From assembly GCF_965199065.1 (NCBI RefSeq), contig NZ_CBDAQN010000003.1:2046001-2110000 (forward strand): a DNA stretch of 64,000 bases. The letters run 5' to 3'. Positions 1 to 8,832 of this stretch are shown piece after piece (position 1 is the stretch's first letter; each line of letters opens with the position of its first letter). Origin of the DNA: Acidisoma sp965199065 (lineage in GTDB: Bacteria > Pseudomonadota > Alphaproteobacteria > Acetobacterales > Acetobacteraceae). A program made the translations under genes and the position numbers. Under the pieces are notes generated by a model. The model worked only from the letters and a program-made list of their open reading frames with translations. It ran no database searches and was not told where the DNA came from.

Positions 1-1
1 G

Positions 2-901
2 CTCTATGCGTATCTGATGACGCGTGCTCCGGCGAACCATCGGGTGCCGGCTCCGCAGCTTCCGTTCCCGCTCAACATCCGCCTGGTTCTCGCAGGCTGG
101 AACCTGTTGTTTCTGCATGAGGGTCGTTTTCAACCGGAGCCGAAACAGAGCGCCGCGTGGAACCGTGGCGCCTACATTGCCGAGGGTCTCGGCCACTGCG
201 CCGCCTGCCACACGCCGCACAATGCCTTCGGGGCAGAAATCGCCTCGGCGCAATATGCCGGCGGTCATAGCGATGGCTGGCTCGCACCGGCCCTGAACCA
301 CGGCTCCCCGGCACCCGCTCCCTGGACCGAGGATGAGCTGGCAACCTACTTCGGCAACGGCTTTGTACAGAACCACGGCCTTGCGGCGGGTCCAATGCAG
401 AACGTCACCGAAAATCTGCAACGCCTGCCGAGATCCGATCTCGATGCGTTGGCGACCTACATCGGTTCCTTCGAGCCGCCACCTTCGCCTGGCAAAACGG
501 CTGAGGCCGTCGCCGCAGCCGACAGGGTTGCCTACCGCCCTGCAACCGCTCAGCAGATGAGCCTGCAAGGTCCGGCAACCAGCGGCGAGGCGATCTACGC
601 GGGCGCCTGCGCTTCCTGCCATTTCCTCGGTGGCAACCAGCCGTTCTACCGGCCTGTCACGTCGGGGCTCAGCAGCGTCACGCATGCCCCCGACCCGGAT
701 AACTTCATCCAGATCGTGCTGCACGGCGTGCAGCCGCCGCCGGGCGCGGAAGAGCGATGGATGCCGCCCTTCGCAGGGGTGCTGACCCCATCGCAGATCG
801 TGCTGCTCGCGCAGTATGTGCGTCATCATTTCACCGATGAGCCGGCCTGGACCAAGGTCGGCGATGCTGTCGCGCGCATCGAGAAGGAGGCACAGCGGTG
901 A
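2..901 (+). CDS. Cytochrome c subunit of a periplasmic molybdenum hydroxylase (5' end cut by window edge)
   Basis: The reading frame is open to the left edge of the window, so the true start lies outside; an internal ATG at 17 is not a convincing start because family-like sequence (YAYLMTR) precedes it. Two haem-binding CXXCH motifs are visible, CAACH at 197-211 and CASCH at 608-622, so this is the C-terminal part of a multihaem cytochrome c. Such proteins usually carry a third haem site further upstream. The stop overlaps the GTG start of the next gene (GTGA), which places it in one operon with the [2Fe-2S] and molybdopterin subunits. By analogy with isoquinoline oxidoreductase and acetic-acid-bacterial aldehyde dehydrogenase complexes, it probably passes electrons from the hydroxylase to the respiratory chain. 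The substrate cannot be told from sequence. Confidence 0.85.
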   Translation, partial: LYAYLMTRAPANHRVPAPQLPFPLNIRLVLAGWNLLFLHEGRFQPEPKQSAAWNRGAYIAEGLGHCAACHTPHNAFGAEIASAQYAGGHSDGWLAPALNHGSPAPAPWTEDELATYFGNGFVQNHGLAAGPMQNVTENLQRLPRSDLDALATYIGSFEPPPSPGKTAEAVAAADRVAYRPATAQQMSLQGPATSGEAIYAGACASCHFLGGNQPFYRPVTSGLSSVTHAPDPDNFIQIVLHGVQPPPGAEERWMPPFAGVLTPSQIVLLAQYVRHHFTDEPAWTKVGDAVARIEKEAQR

Positions 902-1359
902 TCACGCTCACTGTCAACGGTGTGACGCACCGGATCGGCACCGATCCGACAACTCCTTTGCTCTACGTGTTGCGCAACGAACTCAGGCTCAACGGCGCCA
1001 AGTTCGGGTGCGGGCTCGGCCAGTGCGGCGCGTGCACCGTCATCGTCGACGACGACCCGGTGTTCTCCTGCGTCGTGCCGATCTCCGTGCTCGAAGGCCG
1101 GTCGATCACAACGCTCGAGGGCCTGGGCACCGCGGACCAGCCGGGCATCGTGCAGAAGGCCTTCATCGAGGAGCAGGCGGCGCAATGCGGCTACTGCATT
1201 CCGGGCATGATCATGCGCAGCGAGGCTCTGCTCCGGCGGAACCGGTCGCCGACCGACCAGGAAATCAGGGACTGGATGCAGCCGAACCTCTGCCGGTGCG
1301 GCACTCACATGCGCATCATAAAAGCGATCCGGCGAGCAGCCGGAGAGGTTGCCGCGTGA
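898..1359 (+). CDS. (2Fe-2S)-binding small subunit of molybdenum hydroxylase (IorA-like)
   Basis: This 153-residue protein has the two [2Fe-2S] domains of xanthine-oxidase-family small subunits. The plant-ferredoxin-type site is C38, C43, C46 and C58 (CGLGQCGAC). The second site, in the alpha-helical domain, is C97, C100, C132 and C134 (QCGYC and CRC). It starts with GTG inside the stop of the cytochrome gene and ends inside the GTG start of the large subunit, so the three genes look translationally coupled. Its role is to carry electrons from the molybdenum centre to the cytochrome. It has no export signal of its own, and is probably carried out folded with the Tat-tagged large subunit. That last point is inference from homologous complexes. 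Confidence 0.9.
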   Translation: MITLTVNGVTHRIGTDPTTPLLYVLRNELRLNGAKFGCGLGQCGACTVIVDDDPVFSCVVPISVLEGRSITTLEGLGTADQPGIVQKAFIEEQAAQCGYCIPGMIMRSEALLRRNRSPTDQEIRDWMQPNLCRCGTHMRIIKAIRRAAGEVAA

Positions 1360-3605
1360 GAACCCCCGCGGCGAACCCCAACGGCCCGACGGCGGCGCTG
1401 TCACGGCGCGGCTTCCTGGCCGGCAGCGGCCTTCTCGTGAGCTTCTCGCTGCTCGGCGGCCATGCTCATGCGCAAGCGGCGCCGCCCAAAGGCCCACCGT
1501 TCGGGGACCTGAAGCTGTACCCGTATCTCGACTCCTGGATCGGCATCGACGAGCACGGCGCGGTGACGGTCTATTCCGGCAAGGCGGAGCTGGGCCAAGG
1601 CGTGGAGACCGCGCTCATGCAATGCGCCGCCGAACAGCTTGCGGTTGAGCGATCATCGATCACGATGCTGATGGCGTCGACCACACGGATGCTGAACGAG
1701 GGCTACACCGCAGGCAGCGACTCGATGATGGCGAGCGGCACCGCGATTTTCCACGCTGCCGCTCAGGTGCGCGAGATCCTGTTGGGATGGGCGTCGACCG
1801 ACCTCGGCGTGGCCGTATCCCAGCTGAGGGCGGAGAACGGCATCGTCACCGCCCCCCAAGGCCAGCGCCGCGCCTACGGCGATCTTGTGAAGGGCCGCTC
1901 GCTGCATGTGCAGGCGAGCAATCAGCCAAGCCTCATCCCGCCCGAACGATACCGGATCGTCGGCAAGAACGTGCCGAGGCTCGATATCCCGCGCAAGCTC
2001 ACCGGCGAGCCCATCTACGTCCAGGACATGCGCCTGGACAACATGGTTCACGCGCGGATCGTGCGCCCGCCCAATTACGGCTCGACTCTGGTTAGCGTCG
2101 ACACCTCCACCATCGAGAGAATGCCGGGCGTCATCAAGGTGGTGCGCCAGAACAACTATCTCGCCGTCATCGCCGAGGGGGAATATCAGGCGGTCGTGGC
2201 GATGCGCGCGTTGCAGCAGGCGGCGCAATGGCGAGTGCCGGACATCCTGCCCGACATGAACACGATCGTTCCGCGCCTCCAAACCATGAAGGCGGATACG
2301 AAGGTGCTCGATCACCGCGGCGGCGGCGCGATCACCGGTGGCGATGTCATCCAGGCGCGCTACACGCGGCCCTACATGATGCACGCCTCCATCGGGCCGT
2401 CCTGCGCGGTTGGCCGATACGACGGCCAGCGCCTCACTGTCTGGACCCACACTCAGGGCGTTTACCCGCTTCGGAACACGATCGCCGACATGCTTGGGAT
2501 GCCGCAGGACCAGGTGGATTGCGTCTTCGTCGAGGGCTCCGGCTGCTACGGCCACAATGGGGCAGACGACGTGGGCGCCGATGCCGCCATCGTCGCGATG
2601 GCGCTCCCCCGCCGCCCGGTGCGGGTGCAGTGGATGCGCGAGGACGAGCATGGCTGGGAGCCCTACGGCTCGCCGATGATCGCCGAGGTGCGTGGCACGC
2701 TCGACGCCAGCGGCATGATCGCCGGCTGGGACTACGAGCTGTGGAGCATGACCTTCATGACCCGCCCCTCGGGGAAGGCCGCCAACCTGATGCCGGCCTG
2801 GTATCTCCCGGCGCCGGCGGGGCCTTCGCAGGGCGCGCAGATCCCGCTGCCGAGCGGCGGCGGCGATCGCAACGCCGTCCCTACCTACGCGCTGCCGAAC
2901 ACGAACATCATCTACCACTACATCCCGGAGATGCCGCTCCGGGTGTCGGCGCTGCGCTCCCTCGGCGGCTACATGAACGTTTTTGCAGTCGAAAGCTTCA
3001 TGGATGAGCTGGCGCTCGCGGCCAAAACAGACCCGGTGGCGTTCAGGCTCAGGCATCTGCCGGCCCAGCGGTCCCGCGACGTGGTGGAGATGGCAGCCGA
3101 GAAGTTCGGCTGGTCCGACACGCAGACGCTGCCACCCGGCCACGGCAAGGGGTTCGGGTTTGTGGTCTACGAGACGATCAAGGCCCTCTGCGCCGTCGCC
3201 GTGGAGGTCGCGGTGAACTCCGACACGGGACAGATCCGCATCGTCCGGGCCGTCGCCGCCGTCGACGCGGGCAATGCCGTCAACCCAGACGGCATCCAGA
3301 ACCAGATCCAGGGCTGCATCATGCAGGCCTCGAGCTGGACTCTCTACGAATCCGTCACCTGGAGCGAGACCGAGATCACCAGCCGGGACTGGAGCAGCTA
3401 TCCCATCATGCGGTTCGACAACGTGCCGGACAGCGTCGAGGTGCATGTCATCAACCGGCCTGGGCAGCCGTTTCTCGGCACCGGCGAGGCCGGCATGGGC
3501 CCGACCCCCGCCGCGATCGCCAACGCCCTCGCGGATGCGACGGGCCTTCGTATGCGCGATCTACCGTTGACGGCGGAGAAGGTCAGGCAGGCGATGCTGG
3601 GGTAG
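1356..3605 (+). CDS. Molybdopterin-binding large subunit of periplasmic hydroxylase/aldehyde dehydrogenase (IorB-like)
   Basis: This is a 749-residue xanthine-dehydrogenase-family molybdopterin subunit. The frame is open much further upstream, but GTG at 1356 is chosen because it overlaps the preceding stop and puts a twin-arginine signal (SRRGFL, residues 16-21, then a hydrophobic stretch) at the N-terminus. The C-terminal GTGEAG motif supplies the catalytic glutamate, about E711. With the [2Fe-2S] and cytochrome c subunits it forms a three-part periplasmic dehydrogenase of the isoquinoline-oxidoreductase or AldFGH type. No FAD subunit accompanies it, as expected when electrons go to a cytochrome. 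Aldehyde versus N-heterocycle specificity cannot be decided from the sequence. Confidence 0.87.
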   Translation: MRTPAANPNGPTAALSRRGFLAGSGLLVSFSLLGGHAHAQAAPPKGPPFGDLKLYPYLDSWIGIDEHGAVTVYSGKAELGQGVETALMQCAAEQLAVERSSITMLMASTTRMLNEGYTAGSDSMMASGTAIFHAAAQVREILLGWASTDLGVAVSQLRAENGIVTAPQGQRRAYGDLVKGRSLHVQASNQPSLIPPERYRIVGKNVPRLDIPRKLTGEPIYVQDMRLDNMVHARIVRPPNYGSTLVSVDTSTIERMPGVIKVVRQNNYLAVIAEGEYQAVVAMRALQQAAQWRVPDILPDMNTIVPRLQTMKADTKVLDHRGGGAITGGDVIQARYTRPYMMHASIGPSCAVGRYDGQRLTVWTHTQGVYPLRNTIADMLGMPQDQVDCVFVEGSGCYGHNGADDVGADAAIVAMALPRRPVRVQWMREDEHGWEPYGSPMIAEVRGTLDASGMIAGWDYELWSMTFMTRPSGKAANLMPAWYLPAPAGPSQGAQIPLPSGGGDRNAVPTYALPNTNIIYHYIPEMPLRVSALRSLGGYMNVFAVESFMDELALAAKTDPVAFRLRHLPAQRSRDVVEMAAEKFGWSDTQTLPPGHGKGFGFVVYETIKALCAVAVEVAVNSDTGQIRIVRAVAAVDAGNAVNPDGIQNQIQGCIMQASSWTLYESVTWSETEITSRDWSSYPIMRFDNVPDSVEVHVINRPGQPFLGTGEAGMGPTPAAIANALADATGLRMRDLPLTAEKVRQAMLG

Positions 3606-3620
3606 GACGCGCTTCCGGCT

Positions 3621-4142
3621 TCAGGCGTAACGGGTCTTTTCGGCAAGCTCGGCGCGCAGCAGCGCCATGGCGTGGCGCACCGTCGCCATGCGGATGGACG
3701 TGCGGCCGCCGGGGAAGTTCCGCGACTTCGCAATGGTCTGGGTAGGTGACGCGACGCCGAACCAGATCAGCCCCACAGGCTTCGTCGCCGTTCCGCCGCC
3801 GGGCCCCGCCACGCCGGTCACGGAGATGGCGAGGTCCACCTCGGCCGAGCGGCGTGCGCCTTCCGCCATGGCCCGCGCGACAGCCTCGCTGACCGCGCCC
3901 TCGCTCGCGATCAGCTCGGGCGGCACGCCGAGCATTCGTGTCTTGGCGGCATTGGAATAGGTCACCGCTCCGCCGTCGACGACATCGGAGGAGCCGCCGA
4001 TCGCCGTCAGCAGCCCGGCGATGAGGCCGCCGGTACAACTCTCGGCGGTCGTGATGCGCCAGCCTCGCGCGCGGGCGCCAGCGAGCACCGCTTCGGCTTC
4101 CGCCAGCATCTCCTGTGGGAACAAAACCGCCTCCTCATCCAA
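3621..4142 (-). CDS. pncC: CinA-family nicotinamide-nucleotide amidohydrolase
   Basis: This 173-residue stand-alone CinA C-terminal domain has the family signatures TAESCTGG (residues 32-39, with the catalytic serine at about 35) and VTGVAGPGGG. The family deamidates nicotinamide mononucleotide to nicotinate mononucleotide in pyridine-nucleotide recycling. The N-terminal molybdopterin-like domain of full-length CinA is absent, which is usual for PncC. The frame begins with TTG at 4142, overlapping the pgpA stop by a few bases. An internal ATG at 4109 (MLAEAEA) is an alternative start. It is the last gene of the minus-strand slt-pgpA-pncC run. Confidence 0.9.
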   Translation of the reverse strand: MDEEAVLFPQEMLAEAEAVLAGARARGWRITTAESCTGGLIAGLLTAIGGSSDVVDGGAVTYSNAAKTRMLGVPPELIASEGAVSEAVARAMAEGARRSAEVDLAISVTGVAGPGGGTATKPVGLIWFGVASPTQTIAKSRNFPGGRTSIRMATVRHAMALLRAELAEKTRYA

Positions 4143-4623
4143 AGAGCATGGGTTTCCAGAGCAGCAGCGCCCAGAGGATCACGGCCCCGGCTGCGCCCGC
4201 AATGACGTCATCGCCCATGATGCCGAAGGCGGAGTTAACGCGGTCCGCCCAGCCGATCGGCCCCGGCTTGGTGATGTCGAGCAGCCGGAACAGGGCGAAG
4301 GCGGCGGCCACTCCGATCAAGCTAAGATGGGCGAGCCCGAGCAGGGTGATCCATTGCCCGGCGACCTCGTCGATCACGACCCAACCTGGGTCGTCGTTCG
4401 CCCGGGCGGCGCGGATGGCCAACACGCCGCCTACCGCCGCGATGACCGCCGCCAGTGCCAAAACCCCGTGGCCGCCGTACCGAAGGAGGGCCGCGCCGAC
4501 GAGAAGCGCCACCGCCGAGGCCGCCGTGCCGGGCGCCCACGGAAAGAAACCGATGCCGCAGGCGCTCGCGATCGTCCGGCCGGCGGCGACACCCTGCGGG
4601 CGGCCAGTGGTCAGTGCAGCCAC
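4135..4623 (-). CDS. pgpA: Phosphatidylglycerophosphatase A
   Basis: This 162-residue integral membrane enzyme dephosphorylates phosphatidylglycerophosphate to phosphatidylglycerol. Family features include the N-terminal GFFPWAPGTAAS, the acidic motif WVVIDEVAGQW (residues 81-91) and several hydrophobic segments. A much longer open frame runs upstream through the slt gene, but it is the antiphase shadow of slt. GTG at 4623 gives the normal PgpA length and overlaps the slt stop by 13 bases, so translation is probably coupled. The C-terminus overlaps the start of pncC. Confidence 0.88.
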   Translation of the reverse strand: MAALTTGRPQGVAAGRTIASACGIGFFPWAPGTAASAVALLVGAALLRYGGHGVLALAAVIAAVGGVLAIRAARANDDPGWVVIDEVAGQWITLLGLAHLSLIGVAAAFALFRLLDITKPGPIGWADRVNSAFGIMGDDVIAGAAGAVILWALLLWKPMLFG

Positions 4624-6575
4624 GGCTGCAGCGGATATGTCACGGCCTGCCCTTCCTTGGCGCGGTAGATGCCAATGCCCTCGATGACGCGCTCCACATA
4701 GTTGCGCGTCTCGTCGAAAGGAATGAGCTCGATCCAGTCGAGCACGTCGGGGCCGCCGGGCGCGCGGAAGTCCCCGTTCTGCGCGAGCCATTGTTCGACC
4801 CGGTTCGGCCCGGCGTTGTAACTCGCGATGGCCAGCGGCAGGCAGTTGTCGAACTGCGCCAGAAGCCCCGAGAAATAGACGCTCCCCAGCGTCATGTTCA
4901 AATCCGGGTCCTGCGTGAGCTGTCCTTCCGAGAGGGCGACGCCCTGCTGCTGCGCCACGAGCCGCGCCGTGGCGGGCATCAGCTGCATGAGGCCGAGCGC
5001 GCCCGACGGACTTTCGGCCGCGACATCGAAGCTGCTCTCCTGCCGGATGAGGCCGAGCGCGACCGCGGGTTCGACGCCGGCGCTGGCCGGCGGCTGGAAT
5101 GGCGTCGGCCATCCGTCGGCCACCAGCATCGTGCCGTGCAGTCCGGCGAAGCGGGCGATGCCGACGGCGGCGGCCGGCGTTTGCAGCCCGAGCGCGAGAT
5201 CGGCCGTCATCGCCAGATCGGCGGGGTCGGGCGCGATGGTCCCGATGTCGAGCAGGAAGGTGCCGGCGCGGCGGGGCTCGTTCCACGCCACGAGGTAGGC
5301 GGCGGCGCGCGCCACTTCGCGGCCTGCGAAGTCCAGCGCGTCGGTGGTGCTCCAGCCCGGTGCGGGCGCCGCCAGGATGCGGGCGTTCAGCGCGGCGGGA
5401 GTGTCGCCGAGGGCCAATGCCGCCAGCTGCCCATAGAAGGTGGTCGGCCAACCGGCGGCAATCCGGTATTCGGCTGCCGCCTGCATGGTGCGGCCCTCGG
5501 CTGCCAGCGTGTGGGCGAGCCAGTAGTGGGCGCGCGCCTGGGTAATGACGGCGGAGGACAGGCTGGCGAGCGTGCGGAAATGCGGCTCGGCCTTTCCCGT
5601 GTCATGCAGCATGCGCAGCGCGATGAAGCCGGCGAGGAACTCCTCGTCGCCCCGATCGGCGGGGGCGGGCGGTTTGATGAGGTCGGCGAGGGTGTAGGCC
5701 TGGGCGAGGTCGTTGTCGGTCACCAGAGCGCGGGCGAGGTGGGCCGCCTCGCTCCATAGCGCATGCTGCTGCACCGGCAGTCCGGCGGCCATGGCGGCGT
5801 TCCCGCGGCTCAGCCAGAAGGCATAGGCATCCGGGTCGCTGGCGTTGTGGCGCAGGAAGCGCACGGCCGCCAGGAACAGCCCGGGATCCTGCTGGCGCGC
5901 GGCGGGCAGGGCCGCCAACAGGGCCTCGCCGTCCGGATTATTTGCGTTGAGCGCCACCCACACCTGGGCCTCGGGCTGATCGGCGGACGAGAGGCGGGTG
6001 ATCTGGGCCTCCGCCGCCGGCGACGCCTCCCGCGCGAGCGCCACGAATCGCGCCCATTCGTCCGCGGGTTGCAGCGTGCTGCCCCACTGGCCGAGGAAGA
6101 CGCCGACATCCGCCTCATCGGTGATGCCCGTGCCGGTCCAGGCACGTCGCGCAGCCTCGGCGGCGTCCTTCGTGTCCTGGGCCGCGGTGAAGGCGTCGGC
6201 GCAGCGGAGCAACGCCGGCGCGCCCACCGGCAGGCGCCATTTGCACTGCGCGAGCGCCGTCGGCTGATCCGGCTCATCCGTCAGCGCCTGTTCCCAGCGG
6301 GTCTCCAGCAGGCCCTGCTGGGGCCAGTCGGGACTGTTCTGCATGAAGGCGCCTATCTCGGCGGCGCTCGCTTCGCCGCGGGTAAGCAGACGATAGTAGG
6401 TGACGAGTTTAGCCGCGACGGGATCGGCGTATTGCGCCGCCATGGCATTCGCCTGCGCCCAGTCACGGGCCGCGACCGCGTCCATCGGGGTTTCAACTGG
6501 AGCTTGAGCTTCGGCGGCGGAAGGGAGGAGGAGCGACAGGGAGACGAAGGCGAGGGCTACCAGAAGTCTCGTCAC
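4611..6575 (-). CDS. slt: Soluble lytic murein transglycosylase
   Basis: This 654-residue periplasmic enzyme cleaves peptidoglycan glycan strands with formation of 1,6-anhydromuramic acid ends. It begins with a GTG codon and a signal peptide (about residues 1-24, ending in AEAQA). A long helical, TPR-like superhelix follows, and then a C-terminal SLT domain. The catalytic glutamate is E513 in RQESSFD, followed by the typical GLMQLMPATA and ASYNAGPNRV motifs. Length and domain order match E. coli Slt70. It heads the minus-strand run slt-pgpA-pncC and is divergent from dapA across a 223-base gap. Confidence 0.92.
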   Translation of the reverse strand: MTRLLVALAFVSLSLLLPSAAEAQAPVETPMDAVAARDWAQANAMAAQYADPVAAKLVTYYRLLTRGEASAAEIGAFMQNSPDWPQQGLLETRWEQALTDEPDQPTALAQCKWRLPVGAPALLRCADAFTAAQDTKDAAEAARRAWTGTGITDEADVGVFLGQWGSTLQPADEWARFVALAREASPAAEAQITRLSSADQPEAQVWVALNANNPDGEALLAALPAARQQDPGLFLAAVRFLRHNASDPDAYAFWLSRGNAAMAAGLPVQQHALWSEAAHLARALVTDNDLAQAYTLADLIKPPAPADRGDEEFLAGFIALRMLHDTGKAEPHFRTLASLSSAVITQARAHYWLAHTLAAEGRTMQAAAEYRIAAGWPTTFYGQLAALALGDTPAALNARILAAPAPGWSTTDALDFAGREVARAAAYLVAWNEPRRAGTFLLDIGTIAPDPADLAMTADLALGLQTPAAAVGIARFAGLHGTMLVADGWPTPFQPPASAGVEPAVALGLIRQESSFDVAAESPSGALGLMQLMPATARLVAQQQGVALSEGQLTQDPDLNMTLGSVYFSGLLAQFDNCLPLAIASYNAGPNRVEQWLAQNGDFRAPGGPDVLDWIELIPFDETRNYVERVIEGIGIYRAKEGQAVTYPLQPWLH

Positions 6576-6798
6576 AGCCGGCCTAATCCTTTTGTGTCAG
6601 GCCATCATCGCCCAATGGAGGCGGTTCGCAAAGAGCACGATCCACCCACGCTGGGCTAATTCATGTCGTGGGCGTTCCCACTTGTTCCTCCGTTGCAGGA
6701 GGGGCGTCCGCTAGCGGCTTGCGACCCGCCGCCGCCGGTCCTACCTTCCACCGTTCAACGCGCCCGATCGCCGCACCCGCTCAGCCGAGGATACGACC

Positions 6799-7677
6799 AT
6801 GTTCAAGGGCTCGCTTGTCGCCCTGATTACCCCGATGCGGGCCGACGGCACGGTCGATGAGCCCGCCCTGGAGCGTTTCGTCGACTGGCAGATCGCCGAG
6901 GGCACGCATGGGCTGGTTCCTGTCGGCACCACCGGCGAGTCGCCGACGCTCAGCCATGAGGAGCACCGGCGGGTGGTCGAGATCACCATCGCCGTCGCTC
7001 GTGGCCGCGTGCCGGTGATTGCGGGGGCCGGTTCCAACAGCACGGCGGAGGCGATCGATCTCGCCCGCCATGCCCGGCGGGCCGGGGCCGATGCGGCTCT
7101 CGTGGTCACGCCCTATTACAACAAGCCGACCCAGGAGGGTCTCTACCTGCATTACAAGACGATAGCGGACAGCGCCGACATTCCCATCATCGTCTACAAC
7201 GTGCCGGGCCGCAGCGTGGTGGATGTCACTACCGAGACCATGGCCCGGCTGGCGAAGCACCCCAACATCGTCGGCGTGAAGGATGCGACCGCCAACCTCT
7301 CGCGCCCGCTCCATGTCCGCCGCGCCTGCGGGGAGAATTTCTGCCAGCTGTCCGGCGAGGACCACACGGCGGTGGCCCACCTCGCCTCCGGCGGCGTCGG
7401 CTGCATCAGCGTCACCGGCAATGTGGCGCCCCGCCTGCTCAGCGCGATGCATACGGCCTGGCAGCGCGACGACGTGGCCGAGGCCATCGCCATCCAGCAC
7501 CGCCTGGTGCCGCTGCATGACGCGATGTTCGTCGAGACCAATCCCGGACCGGTGAAATACGCCGCCCATCTGCTGGGCTTCGGCGAGGCCGATTGCCGCC
7601 TGCCCCTGGCCCCGGTGAGCCAGGCAACCCGCACGCAGGTCCGTGCGGCGATGGTAGAGGTCGGTCTCCTCAACTGA
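6799..7677 (+). CDS. dapA: 4-hydroxy-tetrahydrodipicolinate synthase
   Basis: This 292-residue cytoplasmic aldolase condenses pyruvate with aspartate semialdehyde in lysine and diaminopimelate synthesis. The Schiff-base lysine is K161 in IVGVKDATAN. Y133 (VYNVPGR) and the GTTGES motif (residues 43-48) complete the active site, and full length is normal. The stop is one base before the smpB start, so dapA heads the run dapA-smpB-PAP2-ribD-ribA. Placement beside a cell-wall hydrolase and smpB is common in alphaproteobacteria. Confidence 0.96.
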   Translation: MFKGSLVALITPMRADGTVDEPALERFVDWQIAEGTHGLVPVGTTGESPTLSHEEHRRVVEITIAVARGRVPVIAGAGSNSTAEAIDLARHARRAGADAALVVTPYYNKPTQEGLYLHYKTIADSADIPIIVYNVPGRSVVDVTTETMARLAKHPNIVGVKDATANLSRPLHVRRACGENFCQLSGEDHTAVAHLASGGVGCISVTGNVAPRLLSAMHTAWQRDDVAEAIAIQHRLVPLHDAMFVETNPGPVKYAAHLLGFGEADCRLPLAPVSQATRTQVRAAMVEVGLLN

Positions 7678-7678
7678 C

Positions 7679-8164
7679 ATGGCAGAAACCAAATCCAAGT
7701 CCGGACTGATCTCGCACGGCATCGCCTCCCAGAACCGCAAGGCGCGCTTCGACTACACGATCAAGGAGACGGTCGAGGCGGGCATCGTCCTCAAGGGCGC
7801 GGAGGTGAAGTCCCTGCGGCATGGCCGCGCGACCCTCACCGAGGCATGGGCCGGCGAGCGCGACGGCGAGTTGTGGCTGTTCAACGCCTACATCCCCGAA
7901 TATCAGGCGGGCGTGCTGTCGCGGTTCGAGCCGAGGGCGCCGCGCAAGCTGCTGCTCAAGCACAAGCAGATCAACCAGCTGTCGGGCCAGGTGGCGCGCA
8001 ACGGCGTCACCCTCGTGCCCCTGCAGATCCACTTCAACGATCGCGGGCGCGCCAAGGTGCTGCTCGGCGTCGGCGAGGGCCGGCAGAAGGCCGACAAGCG
8101 CCACGCCGTCGCGGCGAGGGATTGGCAGCGGGACAAGGCCCGCCTGATGCGCAACAAGGGATGA
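7679..8164 (+). CDS. smpB: SsrA (tmRNA)-binding protein
   Basis: This 161-residue RNA-binding protein delivers tmRNA to stalled ribosomes in trans-translation. Family signatures are clear: the N-terminal NRKARFDY-type segment, GIVLKGAEVKSLR, the NAYIPEY motif and a basic C-terminal tail (KRHAVAARDWQRDKARLMRNKG region) that enters the empty mRNA channel. It starts one base after dapA and its stop overlaps the PAP2 start (ATGA). No ssrA gene was recognised nearby. Confidence 0.96.
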   Translation: MAETKSKSGLISHGIASQNRKARFDYTIKETVEAGIVLKGAEVKSLRHGRATLTEAWAGERDGELWLFNAYIPEYQAGVLSRFEPRAPRKLLLKHKQINQLSGQVARNGVTLVPLQIHFNDRGRAKVLLGVGEGRQKADKRHAVAARDWQRDKARLMRNKG

Positions 8165-8832
8165 CCGCTGAGGTCGCACGGCTCGGCATCGCCCGGCCGT
8201 CGGGGTTGGTGATCGCCCTGCTGTCGTGCGTCGTGCTGGTCGTCGTCTCCATCGCCTTCGTCGACCGGCCGCTCGCGCTGTTCATGCACGGGCTTTTCCA
8301 TCGCAGCCATTGGCTGCTGCCCCTGGCCGGCATCGGCCAAATCCCCAAGTCGCTTGCGGGGCCCGCCTTGATCGTTGCCGCTCTGGCCGGCTGGTTCGGC
8401 TGGCGGCCGGGGCGCCTGGGCTGGTCCATCGTCGCCTGTTCCGTGGCCGTCGTCATCGCGGGCTCTGCCAAGGCGGCGCTGAAATTCGCCTTCGGCCGCA
8501 CCTGGCCGGAGCCCTGGCTCGGCAGCAACCCGTCGCTGGTCGGCAACGGCGCCTACGGCTTCTCGCCCTTCCACGGCGGCGAGGGCTGGGCATCCTTCCC
8601 CTCCGGCCATACCGCCGCGATCGGCGCGGTCGCCGGCGTCCTCTGGTGGCGGGCGCCGGGGCTGCGCTGGCTGTGGGCGCTGCTCGTCGTGCTCACTGCG
8701 GCGGGGCTCGTCGCAGACACCTACCATTTCCTCGGCGACGTCATCGCCGGCGGCTACCTCGGCTTCGCCTGCGGTCGCGCAACGCTGCTCATGCCCGCTT
8801 TGGCGCCGCACGCTGCCGAACCTGTCGTATGA
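8161..8832 (+). CDS. PAP2-family membrane phosphatase
   Basis: This 223-residue multi-pass membrane protein carries the acid-phosphatase/PAP2 triad. Motif 1 is KFAFGRTWP (KX6RP type), motif 2 is FPSGHTA, and motif 3 is the DTYHFLGDV region. Members dephosphorylate lipid phosphates such as undecaprenyl pyrophosphate or phosphatidate at the outer face of the inner membrane. The actual substrate is unknown here. The ATG at 8161 overlaps the smpB stop and the stop overlaps the ribD start, so it is embedded in a coupled operon of unrelated functions. The open frame upstream of 8161 is a shadow of smpB. Confidence 0.88.
   Translation: MTAEVARLGIARPSGLVIALLSCVVLVVVSIAFVDRPLALFMHGLFHRSHWLLPLAGIGQIPKSLAGPALIVAALAGWFGWRPGRLGWSIVACSVAVVIAGSAKAALKFAFGRTWPEPWLGSNPSLVGNGAYGFSPFHGGEGWASFPSGHTAAIGAVAGVLWWRAPGLRWLWALLVVLTAAGLVADTYHFLGDVIAGGYLGFACGRATLLMPALAPHAAEPVV

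Noticed and set aside
816..1355. Upstream extension of the molybdopterin large subunit
   Set aside because: It runs through the [2Fe-2S] gene in another frame; the GTGA overlap and Tat leader fix the start near 1356.
1653..3446. 597-codon open frame on the minus strand opposite the molybdopterin subunit gene
   Set aside because: It is the antisense shadow of a well-supported gene; the translation is rich in H, R, D and G with no domain, as is typical for high-GC DNA.
4624..5451. Long N-terminal extension of PgpA
   Set aside because: It lies within slt in another frame; normal PgpA length is reached with the GTG at 4623.
6576..6798. tmRNA (ssrA) gene near smpB
   Set aside because: The 223-base gap was read for tRNA-like ends and a tag coding segment; none was seen. 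A weak five-base hairpin at 6687-6702 is not enough.
8600..8828. FMN riboswitch ahead of ribD
   Set aside because: The sequence before ribD is the coding region of the PAP2 gene; there is no leader and no recognisable riboswitch core.
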